From Xanthomonas sp. SI (lineage in GTDB: Bacteria > Pseudomonadota > Gammaproteobacteria > Xanthomonadales > Xanthomonadaceae): 64,000 nt of DNA. Under the pieces are notes generated by a model, which saw only the letters and a list, made by a program, of their open reading frames with translations, did not search any database and was not told the DNA's origin. Where the stretch lies: contig NZ_CP051261.1 in assembly GCF_014236855.1 (NCBI RefSeq), forward strand, positions 3,534,001 through 3,598,000. The letters are read 5' to 3'. Of this stretch, positions 9,649 to 20,414 are shown piece after piece. A program made the position numbers and the translations under genes. Position 1 is the first letter of the stretch, and every line of letters starts with the position of its first letter.

Positions 9649-10305
9649 CTAGGCGACCGCCGGCGCCACGCTTGCCGGCATGTCCGGATGCGGATGCGCC
9701 GCGAGCAATGCAGCGTCGATCGCACTGGCACGCAGCAATGCAGGACGGTCGGCATGGCGCTGCGCGAACGCGGCGAATGCCGGGCGCGGCTCGAGCAGGC
9801 CGATGCGCATGTAGTACGCCAGGCATGCGGCGGTATACAGGTCGGCCGCGCTGAAACGGTCGCCGGCCAGGTGCTCGCGGCCCGCGACCGCCTGTTCCAG
9901 CGTCTGCATCAGATCGGCCTCGCGGCCATAGCCGGCGCTGCGTGCCGGCGCCAGCGCGCCACCTTCCTTCGCGGTCAACAGTCCCTCGACCGGCCCGGCC
10001 ATGAAGAACAGCCAGCGGTAATAGTCGGCGCGTGCCGGCGATCCCGGCGGCGGCGCCAGTTGCCGCTCCAGCACCAGATCGGCCAGATAGGCGCAGATCG
10101 CCGCGTTCTCGGTGACCACGGTGTCGCCATGGCGCAGCGCGGGCACCTTGCCCATCGGGTTGATCGCCAGATACTCCGGCGCCTTCATCGTGGTGCCGTA
10201 GTCGAGGATGACCGCCTGGTACGGCAGGCCGGTTTCCTCCAGCATCCAGCGGGCGACGCGGCCGCGCGACATGGGGTGGGTGTAGAGCACGATCTCGGTG
10301 GACAT
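9649..10305 (-). CDS. Glutathione S-transferase family protein
   Basis: A 218-residue cytosolic GST-fold protein. The N-terminal thioredoxin-like domain (about 1-80) starts EIVLYTHPMSRGRVARWML, with Ser13 or a nearby residue in the catalytic position. It has the cis-Pro motif GKVPAL and the glutathione-binding VTENAAICAYLAD. An all-helical C-terminal domain contains the N-capping box region RFSAADLYTAACL. It lies 58 bp downstream of a WYL-domain regulator on the same strand and may be controlled by it. The substrate cannot be deduced. It converges with mutS across the repeat array. Confidence 0.9.
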   Translation of the reverse strand: MSTEIVLYTHPMSRGRVARWMLEETGLPYQAVILDYGTTMKAPEYLAINPMGKVPALRHGDTVVTENAAICAYLADLVLERQLAPPPGSPARADYYRWLFFMAGPVEGLLTAKEGGALAPARSAGYGREADLMQTLEQAVAGREHLAGDRFSAADLYTAACLAYYMRIGLLEPRPAFAAFAQRHADRPALLRASAIDAALLAAHPHPDMPASVAPAVA

Positions 10306-10363
10306 GGGCAGACTTCCGTGGTGAACAGCCTGCAGTCTGGTCCTGCCCTGCTGACAGGTGTTG

Positions 10364-11059
10364 TCAGCAGTCGGCGCCGTAGCCGGTGGCCGCGCGCCAG
10401 CGCTTGATCAGCAGATGCCGGCGCGAGGGATAGCGTTCGCCGTCGTCAGCCAGGGCCAGCACCCGGTCGGCACGGAAGTGGCGGAAATCGCGGCGCAGTT
10501 CGCACCACGCGGCGATCATGCCGTAGCCGCCGAAGAAGGCCATCGCGAACGGCCAGATCAACCGTTGCGAGGCCGCGCCGTTGGCATCGGTGTAGTCCAT
10601 CCGCAGCACGTGCTCGAGGCGGATGCCATGGCGCAGCACCGGCAGCCACGGCGCCGGCGGCGGCACGTCTGCGGCGGCAGGCACCAGCAGCCCGCTGGTC
10701 TCGATCGACAGGCGCAGATTGCCGGGCAACGTCGCCGCGATCCGCGCCACCGCGCGCTGCGCCGCCTGCGCCAGTTCCGGATCGGCCTGGCGCGCCACCC
10801 AGCGCGCGCCCAGGGTCAACGCCTCCAGTTCGTCCTCGGTGAAATTCAGCGCCGGCAGCAGGAAGCCGGGACGCAGCACGTAGCCCACGCCAGGGTCGCC
10901 GAGGATGTCGGCGCCCTGTACGCGCAAGGTCGCGATATCGCGGTACAGCGTGCGCAGACTCACGCCCAGCGCGGTGGCGAGCTCGGCGCCGGCCACCGGC
11001 CGGCGGCGTCCGCGCAGGGCGTCGAGCAGGTGCAGCAAACGGGTCGCACGGATGGTCAT
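10364..11059 (-). CDS. YafY-type HTH/WYL transcriptional regulator
   Basis: A 231-residue DNA-binding regulator. An N-terminal DeoR-like HTH covers about residues 5-60 ([42 protein letters not shown]). The rest is a WYL-type ligand/nucleic-acid sensing domain; the region [49 protein letters not shown] matches the YafY subgroup. It is divergent from katG across 426 bp and is followed by a GST gene on the same strand, its likeliest target. The effector is unknown. Confidence 0.9.
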   Translation of the reverse strand: MTIRATRLLHLLDALRGRRRPVAGAELATALGVSLRTLYRDIATLRVQGADILGDPGVGYVLRPGFLLPALNFTEDELEALTLGARWVARQADPELAQAAQRAVARIAATLPGNLRLSIETSGLLVPAAADVPPPAPWLPVLRHGIRLEHVLRMDYTDANGAASQRLIWPFAMAFFGGYGMIAAWCELRRDFRHFRADRVLALADDGERYPSRRHLLIKRWRAATGYGADC

Positions 11060-11298
11060 CGCGACAGGATAGTGGGCTTTGCGGTTTCCGATTGCGGCTT
11101 TGGCGGTTCGCCGTCGCGCTGCGCAACGCGTTCGATGCGCTCGGCGCGCCCATACTGCAGGTCGCCGATCTCCACGCCGGCAGGCGAGGCTCGTCCGCAG
11201 GCGCGTTGTCCAGCGAGTGCCGACGCCGGTCGGCGCGATCCGGTCAAAACCCGGACATGCTCTACCGCGATCCTCGAACCGCTACGCACCGTCATCCT

Positions 11299-13735
<2,437 letters not shown>

Positions 13736-13747
13736 GGTAGGTCGACG

Positions 13748-13771
13748 GCCTGCCCGGTGCGTCGGGCAGGC
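13748..13771. other. Perfect hairpin just after katG
   Basis: A 9-bp perfect stem (GCCTGCCCG / CGGGCAGGC) with a 6-nt loop starts 13 bp past the katG stop. No U-tract follows; it may stabilise the 3' end ahead of the true terminator at 13843. Confidence 0.5.
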
Positions 13772-13842
13772 TGCTGGTCGGTTGGGCCTGCCCGGGTGAT
13801 CTGGGGCTGGTTGATGGCGGCAGTTTCTGCGCTTTGTGACAC

Positions 13843-13878
13843 GCAAAAACGCCCGGGCTTGCTTGGGCGTTTTTTTGC
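13843..13878 (+). terminator. Intrinsic terminator downstream of katG
   Basis: The stem GCAAAAACGCCC / GGGCGTTTTTTTGC with a 10-nt loop gives a GC core flanked by A- and T-tracts, so it can terminate transcription from either direction. It closes the katG transcript about 110 bp after the stop. Confidence 0.85.
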
Positions 13879-13966
13879 GTGAGCGTCGTGACATGGATAT
13901 CGCAACACTACGGCTGATGCGAAGCTGGGTCGTGGAAGTTATTCGGGATGGCCTCAAATCACCTGT

Positions 13967-14421
13967 TCTGACACTTTCCGACAACGACAGGTTCACCACT
14001 TCGCTCGTCGCGGCTGAAGCCGCTCCTACAGGGGATTTGCGGCACGACGACTGGGTGCACTGTAGGAGGGACTTCAGTCCCGGCACTCTCCGATACCGAT
14101 CGGTTCACCGCTTCGTTCGTCGCGGCTGAAGCCGCTCCTACAGGGGATCTGCGGTGCGCCGGCTGAGTGCACTGTAGGAGGGACTTCAGTCCCGACACTC
14201 TCCGACACCGTTCGGTTCGTCGCTTCGTTCGTCGCGGCTGAAGCCGCTCCTACAGGGGGATCTGCGTTGCGCCGGCTGAGTGCACTGTGGGAGGGACTTC
14301 AGTCCGACACTCTCCGACACCGATCGGTTCACCGTTTCGTTCGTCGCGGCTGAAGCCGCTCCTACAGGGACTTGCGGCGTGCTGGCTGGGTGCGCTGTAG
14401 GAGGGACTTCAGTCCCGACTG
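13967..14421. repeat. Tandem array of four 112-bp REP (BIME-like) units
   Basis: The palindrome core GCGGCTGAAGCCGC starts at the same phase four times, with GTCGCGG at 14007, 14119, 14231 and 14343, an exact 112-bp period. Within each unit it is followed by an inverted partner of altered sequence (GTAGGAGGGACTTCAGTCCC). Spacers are 80-95% alike by eye. It is a bacterial interspersed mosaic element of REP type filling the katG-hslR gap. It is not a CRISPR array. Confidence 0.95.
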
Positions 14422-14517
14422 CACGATGCCTGGGAAAGCGCCCCACCCGGCGAAAGCGAGCGAGGGGCCGCGGGCATCGAGCGGCATCTTCGGAAACGGC
14501 CGTCCGCGTCAAAGACA

Positions 14518-14925
14518 CTACAACGCGTCCAGATCGCCCAGCGCGCGGATCAGGCGCCGTGCGCGCTTATCCGGCTTGCCATCGGGGGCCTGGTAGCCGT
14601 TGCGTTCGGCGCTGCGTTGCCCGCGTTGCTGCGCGCGCCGCTCGCGCGAGGCGTCGCTCTCCTGGTACAGCGTCTGCGCGACGCTGGCCGGGCCGCGGTC
14701 GTCGCTGAGCGCCAGCACCTGGATCTCGAACACCTCCTCGCCGCGCTCCACGCGCAACTGCTCGCCCACGCGCACCGCGCGCGAGGATTTCGGGCGCTGC
14801 CCGGCCACGTCGACCTTGCCGGTTTCCACCGCCTGCTTGGCCACGCTGCGGGTCTTGAAGAAGCGTGCGGCCCACAGCCAGACATCCAGCCGGACCACGC
14901 TCGGTTGCACTAGCGGTTCATTCAT
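14518..14925 (-). CDS. hslR: Hsp15-type S4-domain RNA-binding protein
   Basis: A 135-residue protein of the heat-shock protein 15 family, which binds stalled 50S subunits that carry nascent chains and helps recycle them. The S4 RNA-binding domain covers about residues 11-60 (VRLDVWLWAARFFKTRSVAKQAVETGKVDVAGQRPKSSRAVRVGEQL). A basic, Arg/Gln-rich tail (RERRAQQRGQRSAERNG) follows, as in the family. It overlaps the upstream lipoprotein gene by 8 bp, suggesting translational coupling. A REP array follows immediately. Confidence 0.93.
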   Translation of the reverse strand: MNEPLVQPSVVRLDVWLWAARFFKTRSVAKQAVETGKVDVAGQRPKSSRAVRVGEQLRVERGEEVFEIQVLALSDDRGPASVAQTLYQESDASRERRAQQRGQRSAERNGYQAPDGKPDKRARRLIRALGDLDAL

Positions 14926-15202
14926 CGTGCTTGCGGAACTCCACGTTCATCGGTCGCTCGTCGTGTCGCTCGCTGGACCACTGCAGCGACTCCTGCGGAT
15001 GGCAGCGCTGCTCGCGCTGGCTGGTGGCCAGGCCGTCGGCACGGCGCGGGAGCGCGCTGTCGTCCTCGCCGACCAGGCATTCCGGTCGCTCGCCGGGCCG
15101 CACCGTGGCATCGCCCCAGCGCGCGTTGTCGGCGCACGCGGCCAGTGCAAGCGCCAGCGCGCTGCATCCGATCCACTGCAGATTGCGGCGCAAGTTCGGC
15201 AT
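14918..15202 (-). CDS. Small predicted lipoprotein of unknown function
   Basis: 94 residues. The N-terminus MPNLRRNLQWIGCSALALALAACADN has a lipobox LAAC, so the mature protein should be lipid-anchored at the Cys near residue 22. The mature part is short, polar and low in recognised motifs (ECLVGEDDSALPRRADGLATSQREQRCHPQ), with two Cys residues that could pair. It overlaps hslR by 8 bp. I do not recognise a family with a known function. Confidence 0.75.
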   Translation of the reverse strand: MPNLRRNLQWIGCSALALALAACADNARWGDATVRPGERPECLVGEDDSALPRRADGLATSQREQRCHPQESLQWSSERHDERPMNVEFRKHDE

Positions 15203-15386
15203 TGCAAGTTCCTTTGGTTAGTGATGTGTGCCGACCGCTGTGCCAGCAGCTGCAAGCCGGCCCCGCAGCGACGCATTCAGCCTAGGACGTTCCCGGCAGC
15301 GCCACACCTGCCATCCGTTGCCTCCCCGGCTTCGCGTGCAGGTGCTAGTGTGCGCGGCTCCCCGTTTCCGTCCGTGCAGGCCTGCG

Positions 15387-16847
15387 ATGCCCAAGTCCGC
15401 CGCGCTCACCGAAGGCCCGATCGGCCGGCAGTTGCTGCTGTTCGCGCTGCCGATCCTGGCTGGCAACATCGCGCAGTCGCTGAACGGGTCGGTCAATGCG
15501 ATCTGGGTGGGCCGCTACCTCGGCGAGGCGGCGCTGACCGCGGCGGCCAACGCCAACAGCATCATGTTCTTCCTGATCGGCTCGGTGTTCGGCATCGGCA
15601 TGGCCGCCACCATCCTGATCGGCCAGGCGATGGGCCGCGGCGACGTGGTCCAGGCGCGGCGGGTGATGGGCACCAGCGCCACGTTCTTCATCGGCATCTC
15701 GGTGCTGATCGCGGCCTGCGGCTGGTGGCTGGCGCGGCACCTGCTGGCGGCGATGGGCACGCCCGCCGCCTCGCTGCCGTTGGCCGAGGCCTATCTGCGG
15801 GTGATCTTCCTGGCGATGCCGCTGCTGTACGCGTTCGCGTTCCTGTCGGCGGCGCTGCGCGGCACCGGCGACTCGCGCACCCCGTTCCGCTTCCTGCTGC
15901 TGTCGGTGGCGCTGGACATCGGCTTCAATCCGCTGCTGCTGTTCGGGCTGGGGCCGTTCCCGAAGCTGGGCATCGCCGGCGCCGCCTGGGCCACGCTGAT
16001 CGCCCAGGCCATCGCCCTGAGCGGCCTGCTGCTGTACCTGCGGCACAAGCGCCATGTGCTGTGGCTGGGCCGGCAGGACGCGCGGCTGTTCCGCATCGAC
16101 CCGACGATCCTGCGCGCGCTGGTGGTCAAGGGCGTGCCGATGGGCCTGCAGATGGTGCTGATCTCGCTGGCGATGATCGTGATGATCTCGATGGTCAACG
16201 GCTACGGCACCGATACCTCGGCCGCCTACGGCGCGGCGATGCAGCTGTGGACCTACGTGCAGATGCCGGCGATGGCGATCGGCGCGGCCTGCTCGTCGAT
16301 GGCCGCGCAGAACGTCGGCGCGCAGCGCTGGGACCGGGTTGCGGCGGCTGCGCGGCAGGGCGTGCTGTTCAACTTCCTGCTGACCGGCGCGCTGATCGCG
16401 CCGCTGATCCTGCTCGACCGCTGGACCCTGGCGCTGTTCCTGCCGCCGCACAGCGCGGCGCTGGAGATCGCGCGCCATCTCAACCACATCGCGGTGTGGT
16501 CGTTCCTGTTCTTCGGCGTGACCTTCGTGATCTCCGGCGTGGTCCGCGCCACCGGCGCGGTGCTGCCGCCGCTGCTGATCCTGGCGCTGGCGCTGTGGGG
16601 CGTCCGCGTGCCGTTCGCGCAGCTGCTGCAGCCGCAGTTCGGCGCCGATGCGGTGTGGTGGAGCTTCCCGACCAGCTCGATCTGCTCGATGGCCTTGTCG
16701 CTGGCCTATTACCGCTGGGGCAACTGGCGCAAGGCGCAGATGCTGAGCCAGCCGCGCCCGGAGGAAATGGCTCATCCGGCGGAAGTGCCGGCGCAGCCGC
16801 CGGCCGCGGTCGCGGATGTGTCGATCGTGCAGGATCCGGCGCGCTGA
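15387..16847 (+). CDS. MATE family efflux transporter
   Basis: A 486-residue inner-membrane antiporter with about 12 membrane helices, of the NorM/DinF family that exports drugs or metabolites in exchange for Na+ or H+. The first repeat opens with GPIGRQLLLFALPILAGNIAQSLNGSVNAIWVGRYLGEAALTAAANANS. A typical mid-helix motif is LSAALRGTGDSRTPFRFLLLSVALDIGFNPLLLFG. The second repeat contains VVKGVPMGLQMVLISLAM. The cytoplasmic C-terminal tail is rich in Pro/Ala. The ATG at 15387 is chosen because it immediately precedes the conserved first helix. It is divergent from the lipoprotein-hslR pair. Confidence 0.95.
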   Translation: MPKSAALTEGPIGRQLLLFALPILAGNIAQSLNGSVNAIWVGRYLGEAALTAAANANSIMFFLIGSVFGIGMAATILIGQAMGRGDVVQARRVMGTSATFFIGISVLIAACGWWLARHLLAAMGTPAASLPLAEAYLRVIFLAMPLLYAFAFLSAALRGTGDSRTPFRFLLLSVALDIGFNPLLLFGLGPFPKLGIAGAAWATLIAQAIALSGLLLYLRHKRHVLWLGRQDARLFRIDPTILRALVVKGVPMGLQMVLISLAMIVMISMVNGYGTDTSAAYGAAMQLWTYVQMPAMAIGAACSSMAAQNVGAQRWDRVAAAARQGVLFNFLLTGALIAPLILLDRWTLALFLPPHSAALEIARHLNHIAVWSFLFFGVTFVISGVVRATGAVLPPLLILALALWGVRVPFAQLLQPQFGADAVWWSFPTSSICSMALSLAYYRWGNWRKAQMLSQPRPEEMAHPAEVPAQPPAAVADVSIVQDPAR

Positions 16848-16867
16848 GCGCCCGCGTTTCGATCGAG

Positions 16868-17144
16868 GCGATCGCCTGTGGGAGCGGCCTCGATGGCGAT
16901 GGGTTTCCCGGGAAGTCGCGTTGCGACTGAAGTCGCTCCCGCATAGTCTGCGACGACTCCGGGAAAGCGCTCTCGCTTCGCTTCGGCCGAAACGGCATCG
17001 AAGGAACGCGGTCGGCGCTGGAGCACCCGACGCTCTAGCCACGCGGATGGTCCGCGGCTTCGCCCGGTCGCGGTTGAAACCGCTCCTACAGGGACTCGCG
17101 GCGAACTGCCTGGGTGCACTGTAGGAGGGGCTTCAGCCCCGACC
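16868..17144. repeat. Degenerate and intact REP elements between MATE gene and rplS
   Basis: The gap 16848-17292 contains no gene. It holds a decayed REP pair at about 16868-16946 (GACTGAAGTC core). A better-preserved inverted pair follows at 17067-17144, GCGGTTGAAACCGC then GGGGCTTCAGCCCC, each beside GTAGGAG or its complement. The stem positions co-vary between copies. Confidence 0.8.
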
Positions 17145-17236
17145 GGAACCTCCAGCCACGTCATGCCCAGCGCAAGCACGTCATATCGAGCGCAACGGCG
17201 CAGACGCCACGAAATCACCGCATCCGGCCCCACAAA

Positions 17237-17268
17237 CGCAAACGGCCGCCCGAAGGCGGCCGTTGCGG
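17237..17268 (-). terminator. Terminator of the rpsP-rimM-trmD-rplS operon
   Basis: A 10-bp GC stem AACGGCCGCC / GGCGGCCGTT closed by a TTCG tetraloop on the minus strand and followed by a partly T-rich GTTTGCGTTTG. It lies 25 bp beyond the rplS stop. Confidence 0.75.
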
Positions 17269-17292
17269 CAGCGACCGAAGTCGCTGGGGGGA

Positions 17293-17709
17293 TTACTCGG
17301 CCTTGGCGGCGGCCGCAGCGGCCTGACGCGCGACCTTGGCCTGCGCAGCGGCGGCCAGATCTTCCTTGATGCGGGCGGCCTTGCCTTCCAGGCCACGCAG
17401 GTAGTACAGCTTGCCGGCGCGGACCTTGCCGCGGCGCTTCACTTCGACCGAGTCAATGATGGCGCTGTGGCTCTGGAACACGCGCTCCACGCCGAAGCCG
17501 TGGGAGATCTTGCGCACGGTGAACGAGGAGTTCAGGCCGGCGTTCTTGGTACCGATCACCACGCCTTCGTAGGCCTGGACGCGCTCGCGGTTGCCTTCCT
17601 TCACCTTGACGTTGACGACGATGGTGTCGCCCTGGTTGAACTCCGGCAGCTTGCGCTGGATCTGGGCGGCTTCGAAGTCGGCCAGGATGGTCTTGTTGAG
17701 CTTGCTCAT
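17293..17709 (-). CDS. rplS: 50S ribosomal protein L19
   Basis: A ribosomal protein at the 30S-50S interface. It is 138 residues from [16 protein letters not shown]; three residues upstream another ATG is in frame but less likely. Conserved segments are [54 protein letters not shown], and [27 protein letters not shown]. The Ala/Lys-rich C-terminal extension is normal in this group. It is the last gene of the rpsP-rimM-trmD-rplS operon, ahead of a terminator. Confidence 0.98.
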   Translation of the reverse strand: MSKLNKTILADFEAAQIQRKLPEFNQGDTIVVNVKVKEGNRERVQAYEGVVIGTKNAGLNSSFTVRKISHGFGVERVFQSHSAIIDSVEVKRRGKVRAGKLYYLRGLEGKAARIKEDLAAAAQAKVARQAAAAAAKAE

Positions 17710-17840
17710 GGTGGGCACCGCTTGTGTCTGGTGAGGTGGTCCGGCAGTCGCCGCACGGCGATTGCGCGATATACGGATGGGCCAAGCGCAGATGGCTAGG
17801 CCGGAAAGCCGGGCATTTTAACCCAGTCGCGCCGTCATGG

Positions 17841-18623
17841 CTAGGGCTTGGATGGATTTTCCTGCACGGGGGCCGGATCGGCCTGCAGGCCCTGGCGGAA
17901 TTCCTCCAGCAGGCGGCGGTCGGCCGCGCTCAGCGCCGCCTCGTCCAGCAGGTCCGGGCGCCGCAGCCAGGTCCGACCCAGCGCCTGCATGCGCCGCCAG
18001 CGCGCGATCGCGGCATGGTTGCCGGAGCGCAGGATGGCCGGCACCTCGCCCAGCGCGTGCTCGCGCGGATGGGTGTAGTGCGGGCAGTCGAGCAGGCCGT
18101 CCGGGCCTTCAAAACTGTCCTGTGCGGCGGACTCGGCATCGTTCAGCGCGCCCTCCTGCAGCCGGGTGACCGCATCGACCAGCACTGCCGCGGCCAGTTC
18201 GCCGCCGGACAGCACGTAGTCGCCGATCGAGATCTCCTCGTCCACCGCGGCGGCGACGAAGCGCTCGTCCACGCCTTCGTAGCGCCCGCACAGCAGCACC
18301 AGCCGCGGCAAGGCAGCCAGCTGGCGGGCCTTGGCCTGGGTCAGCGGCGCGCCCTGCGGGCTCAGGTAGATCACCGGCGCCGGTTGCGGGTCGGCTTCGC
18401 GCACCGCCTGCAGGCAGGCCTGCAGCGGCTCGATCATCATCACCATGCCCGGACCGCCGCCGAACGGGCGGTCGTCCACCTTGCGGTAGCCGCCCGTGGC
18501 GTAGTCGCGCGGGTTCCAGCCGTGCAGCGCCAGCAGCGCGCGCTCCTGCGCACGCCCGACCACGCCGAACGCGGCGCACTGGGCGACGAACTCGGGGAAC
18601 AGGCTGATGACGTCGATGCGCAT
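17841..18623 (-). CDS. trmD: tRNA (guanine-37-N1)-methyltransferase
   Basis: Methylates G37 next to the anticodon using S-adenosylmethionine, preventing +1 frameshifts. 260 residues from [12 protein letters not shown]. The SPOUT trefoil knot is visible as [20 protein letters not shown]...[15 protein letters not shown] and [26 protein letters not shown]. The C-terminal domain includes [33 protein letters not shown]. It lies 77 bp downstream of rimM and 131 bp upstream of rplS on the same strand, in the standard order. Confidence 0.98.
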   Translation of the reverse strand: MRIDVISLFPEFVAQCAAFGVVGRAQERALLALHGWNPRDYATGGYRKVDDRPFGGGPGMVMMIEPLQACLQAVREADPQPAPVIYLSPQGAPLTQAKARQLAALPRLVLLCGRYEGVDERFVAAAVDEEISIGDYVLSGGELAAAVLVDAVTRLQEGALNDAESAAQDSFEGPDGLLDCPHYTHPREHALGEVPAILRSGNHAAIARWRRMQALGRTWLRRPDLLDEAALSAADRRLLEEFRQGLQADPAPVQENPSKP

Positions 18624-18700
18624 GGGGCGGGGATTGGGGAGTCGGGATTGGGGATTGGTCAGAGCAACGGCCACAGCAGGCGCATGCGCGCCTGCCTCGC

Positions 18701-19213
18701 TCAGAACTCGGGGTCCCAGTCGACCACGATCAGGTTGGCGTCGAAATCCACCGACTTGACGTAGTCCGGCTGCACGAACGGCAGCAGCCGCTCGCGGTCG
18801 CCGCGCACCACCAGCACGTCGTTGGCGCCGTTGGAGAACAGGTGCGAGACCTGGCCCAGGGCCACGCCGTCGACGGTGCGCACGTCCAGGCCTTCCAGGT
18901 CCACCCAGTAGTATTCGTCGGGCTTGGGCGGCGGCAGTGTGTCGCGCGCCACGTAGATCTCGGTGCCGCGCAGCGCCTCGACCGCATCGCGATCGGTGAC
19001 GTCGGGCAAGGTGACCACCAGATGCTTGCTGGATTCGCGGCCGCGCACGCCGCTGAGGCTGCTTTCGCTGCCGTCGGGCTTGCGCACGATCCAGGGCTGG
19101 TAGCGAAAAATGGCGAGGCGCGGCTCGGTCCACGACTCGAGCTTGGCCTCGCCACGTACGCCGAAGGCGCCCAGGATCCTGCCCAGCAGGATACGGCGCT
19201 GGCTGTCTTTCAT
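18701..19213 (-). CDS. rimM: Ribosome maturation factor RimM
   Basis: Assists late assembly of the 30S head by binding S19. 170 residues, normal length. The N-terminal beta-barrel has [24 protein letters not shown]. The PRC-barrel C-terminal domain has [49 protein letters not shown]. Its ATG lies only 6 nt after the T-tract of a terminator-like hairpin, so its expression may be set below that of rpsP. Confidence 0.97.
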   Translation of the reverse strand: MKDSQRRILLGRILGAFGVRGEAKLESWTEPRLAIFRYQPWIVRKPDGSESSLSGVRGRESSKHLVVTLPDVTDRDAVEALRGTEIYVARDTLPPPKPDEYYWVDLEGLDVRTVDGVALGQVSHLFSNGANDVLVVRGDRERLLPFVQPDYVKSVDFDANLIVVDWDPEF

Positions 19214-19218
19214 AGGTG

Positions 19219-19251
19219 CAAAAACCGAAAGGGCCGCGCCAGGCGCGGCCC
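19219..19251 (-). terminator. Attenuator-like hairpin between rpsP and rimM
   Basis: On the minus strand a GGGCCGCGCC / GGCGCGGCCC stem is followed by TTTCGGTTTTT. It begins right after the rpsP stop and its T-tract runs up to the rimM leader. It likely terminates part of the transcripts, lowering rimM/trmD output relative to ribosomal protein S16, as reported for the enterobacterial operon. Confidence 0.65.
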
Positions 19252-19257
19252 GCAGGA

Positions 19258-19515
19258 TCAGGCCGCGGTGGCCTGGGCCTTCGCTTCGCGGTACAGGTTG
19301 CGCACCTTGTCGGTCAGCTGCGCGCCGTTGGACACCCAATGGTCCACGCGCGGCAGGTCGAGCACGATACGCGGCTCGGCGCCCTGCGCGACCGGGTTGT
19401 AGTAGCCCAGGCGCTCGATGTTGCGGCCGTCGCGCGCGCTGCGCACGTCGGTGACGATGATGTGGTAGAAGGGGCGCTTCTTGGCGCCGCCACGGGTAAG
19501 GCGAATCTTGACCAT
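19258..19515 (-). CDS. rpsP: 30S ribosomal protein S16
   Basis: Small-subunit ribosomal protein, 85 residues: [21 protein letters not shown] and the typical ERLGYYNP...[27 protein letters not shown]. First gene of the rpsP-rimM-trmD-rplS block. The upstream neighbour here is a PabC-like gene instead of ffh, which lies about 2.4 kb further upstream on the same strand. Confidence 0.98.
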   Translation of the reverse strand: MVKIRLTRGGAKKRPFYHIIVTDVRSARDGRNIERLGYYNPVAQGAEPRIVLDLPRVDHWVSNGAQLTDKVRNLYREAKAQATAA

Positions 19516-19610
19516 GGTGAGTTTCCGGTGTTGCCCAGTCGCCAGGATGGCGCGGTGAGCCGGCGATTATAGCGGGCGCGCGGAACGCTGCCAAGTCGCC
19601 CCCGGATCGG

Positions 19611-20414
19611 TCAGATCGCTTGCCAGGCTTGGGTCTCGACGGCGGCGTTCAGTATTCTCAACAGCTCCGTGGCCGGTCCCAGCGCCTGCCCGTCCACCGC
19701 GGCGATGGCCTGCTGGCCGCGCGCGTTGCAGGCGAAGGCGGCGGCACACCCGGCCAGTTCGTGCAGGTGCAGCGGGCGCACCTGCTGGGCGATGCCGAGC
19801 GCGGCCAGGCCGGCCTGCAGCAGCCGTTCCTGGGTGCCGCGCAAGGCCGGCGCCTGCGGCCATACCACGCCGCCCTGCCCGTCCCAGGCGCCCAGGTTCC
19901 AGGTCGAGCCCTCGGCGATCAGGCCCTGCGCATCGACGAACAGCGCGTCGTCGTAGCCGGCCTGGAGCGCCAGCCGGCGCTGGTGGAACAAGGCGAAGGT
20001 GCCGGCGTGCTTGATCTGCGACAGTTCGCGCGCGAACACCGCGCTGCGCAGCCGCAAGGGCGTGGCGTCCGCCTGCGCGGGCGCGGCCAGCGACACCAGC
20101 AGTTGCGGTGTGCAGGCCGCATCGGCGCGGCGGAAATCAAAGTCGCGGGCGAACACGCTGACGCGCAGCGACGCATCGCCGCTGCCGAATGCCTGCAGCG
20201 CCGCGCGCAACTCGGCGCGGATCCGATCGGCCGCCAGTTCGCTGCCGAACAGCGTGCGGGTGGCCTCATCGAGCCGCCGCAGGTGCAGGTCGAAGCCGCG
20301 CACTGCGCCGTCGCGCACCTGCATCGTGCTGAAGTGGCCGTAGTTGACCAGCGCCGGCGCGGCCAAGACGTCCGCGCTCGCCGGCCGCCCTTCGCAGAAC
20401 AGCGCGACGCTCAC
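19611..20414 (-). CDS. Aminotransferase class IV (aminodeoxychorismate lyase-like)
   Basis: A PLP enzyme of fold type IV, 267 residues from a GTG at 20414 that overlaps the preceding stop as GTGA. The best functional guess is 4-amino-4-deoxychorismate lyase (PabC), which makes p-aminobenzoate for folate; branched-chain or D-amino-acid aminotransferases share the fold. Lys135 in [17 protein letters not shown] is the expected PLP lysine. [11 protein letters not shown] and [12 protein letters not shown] are the usual phosphate-binding and substrate-loop regions. It lies 95 bp upstream of rpsP and is translationally coupled to the nitronate monooxygenase-like gene. Confidence 0.85.
   Translation of the reverse strand: MSVALFCEGRPASADVLAAPALVNYGHFSTMQVRDGAVRGFDLHLRRLDEATRTLFGSELAADRIRAELRAALQAFGSGDASLRVSVFARDFDFRRADAACTPQLLVSLAAPAQADATPLRLRSAVFARELSQIKHAGTFALFHQRRLALQAGYDDALFVDAQGLIAEGSTWNLGAWDGQGGVVWPQAPALRGTQERLLQAGLAALGIAQQVRPLHLHELAGCAAAFACNARGQQAIAAVDGQALGPATELLRILNAAVETQAWQAI

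Noticed and set aside
13967..14421. CRISPR-like regular spacing
   Set aside because: The units are composite palindromic REPs with nearly identical spacers, and there are no cas genes; CRISPR spacers would be unique.
14007..14421. Short open frames inside the REP array (repeated LKPLLQ/VGAASAATNE-like peptides)
   Set aside because: They are translations of the repeat unit itself and repeat with it.
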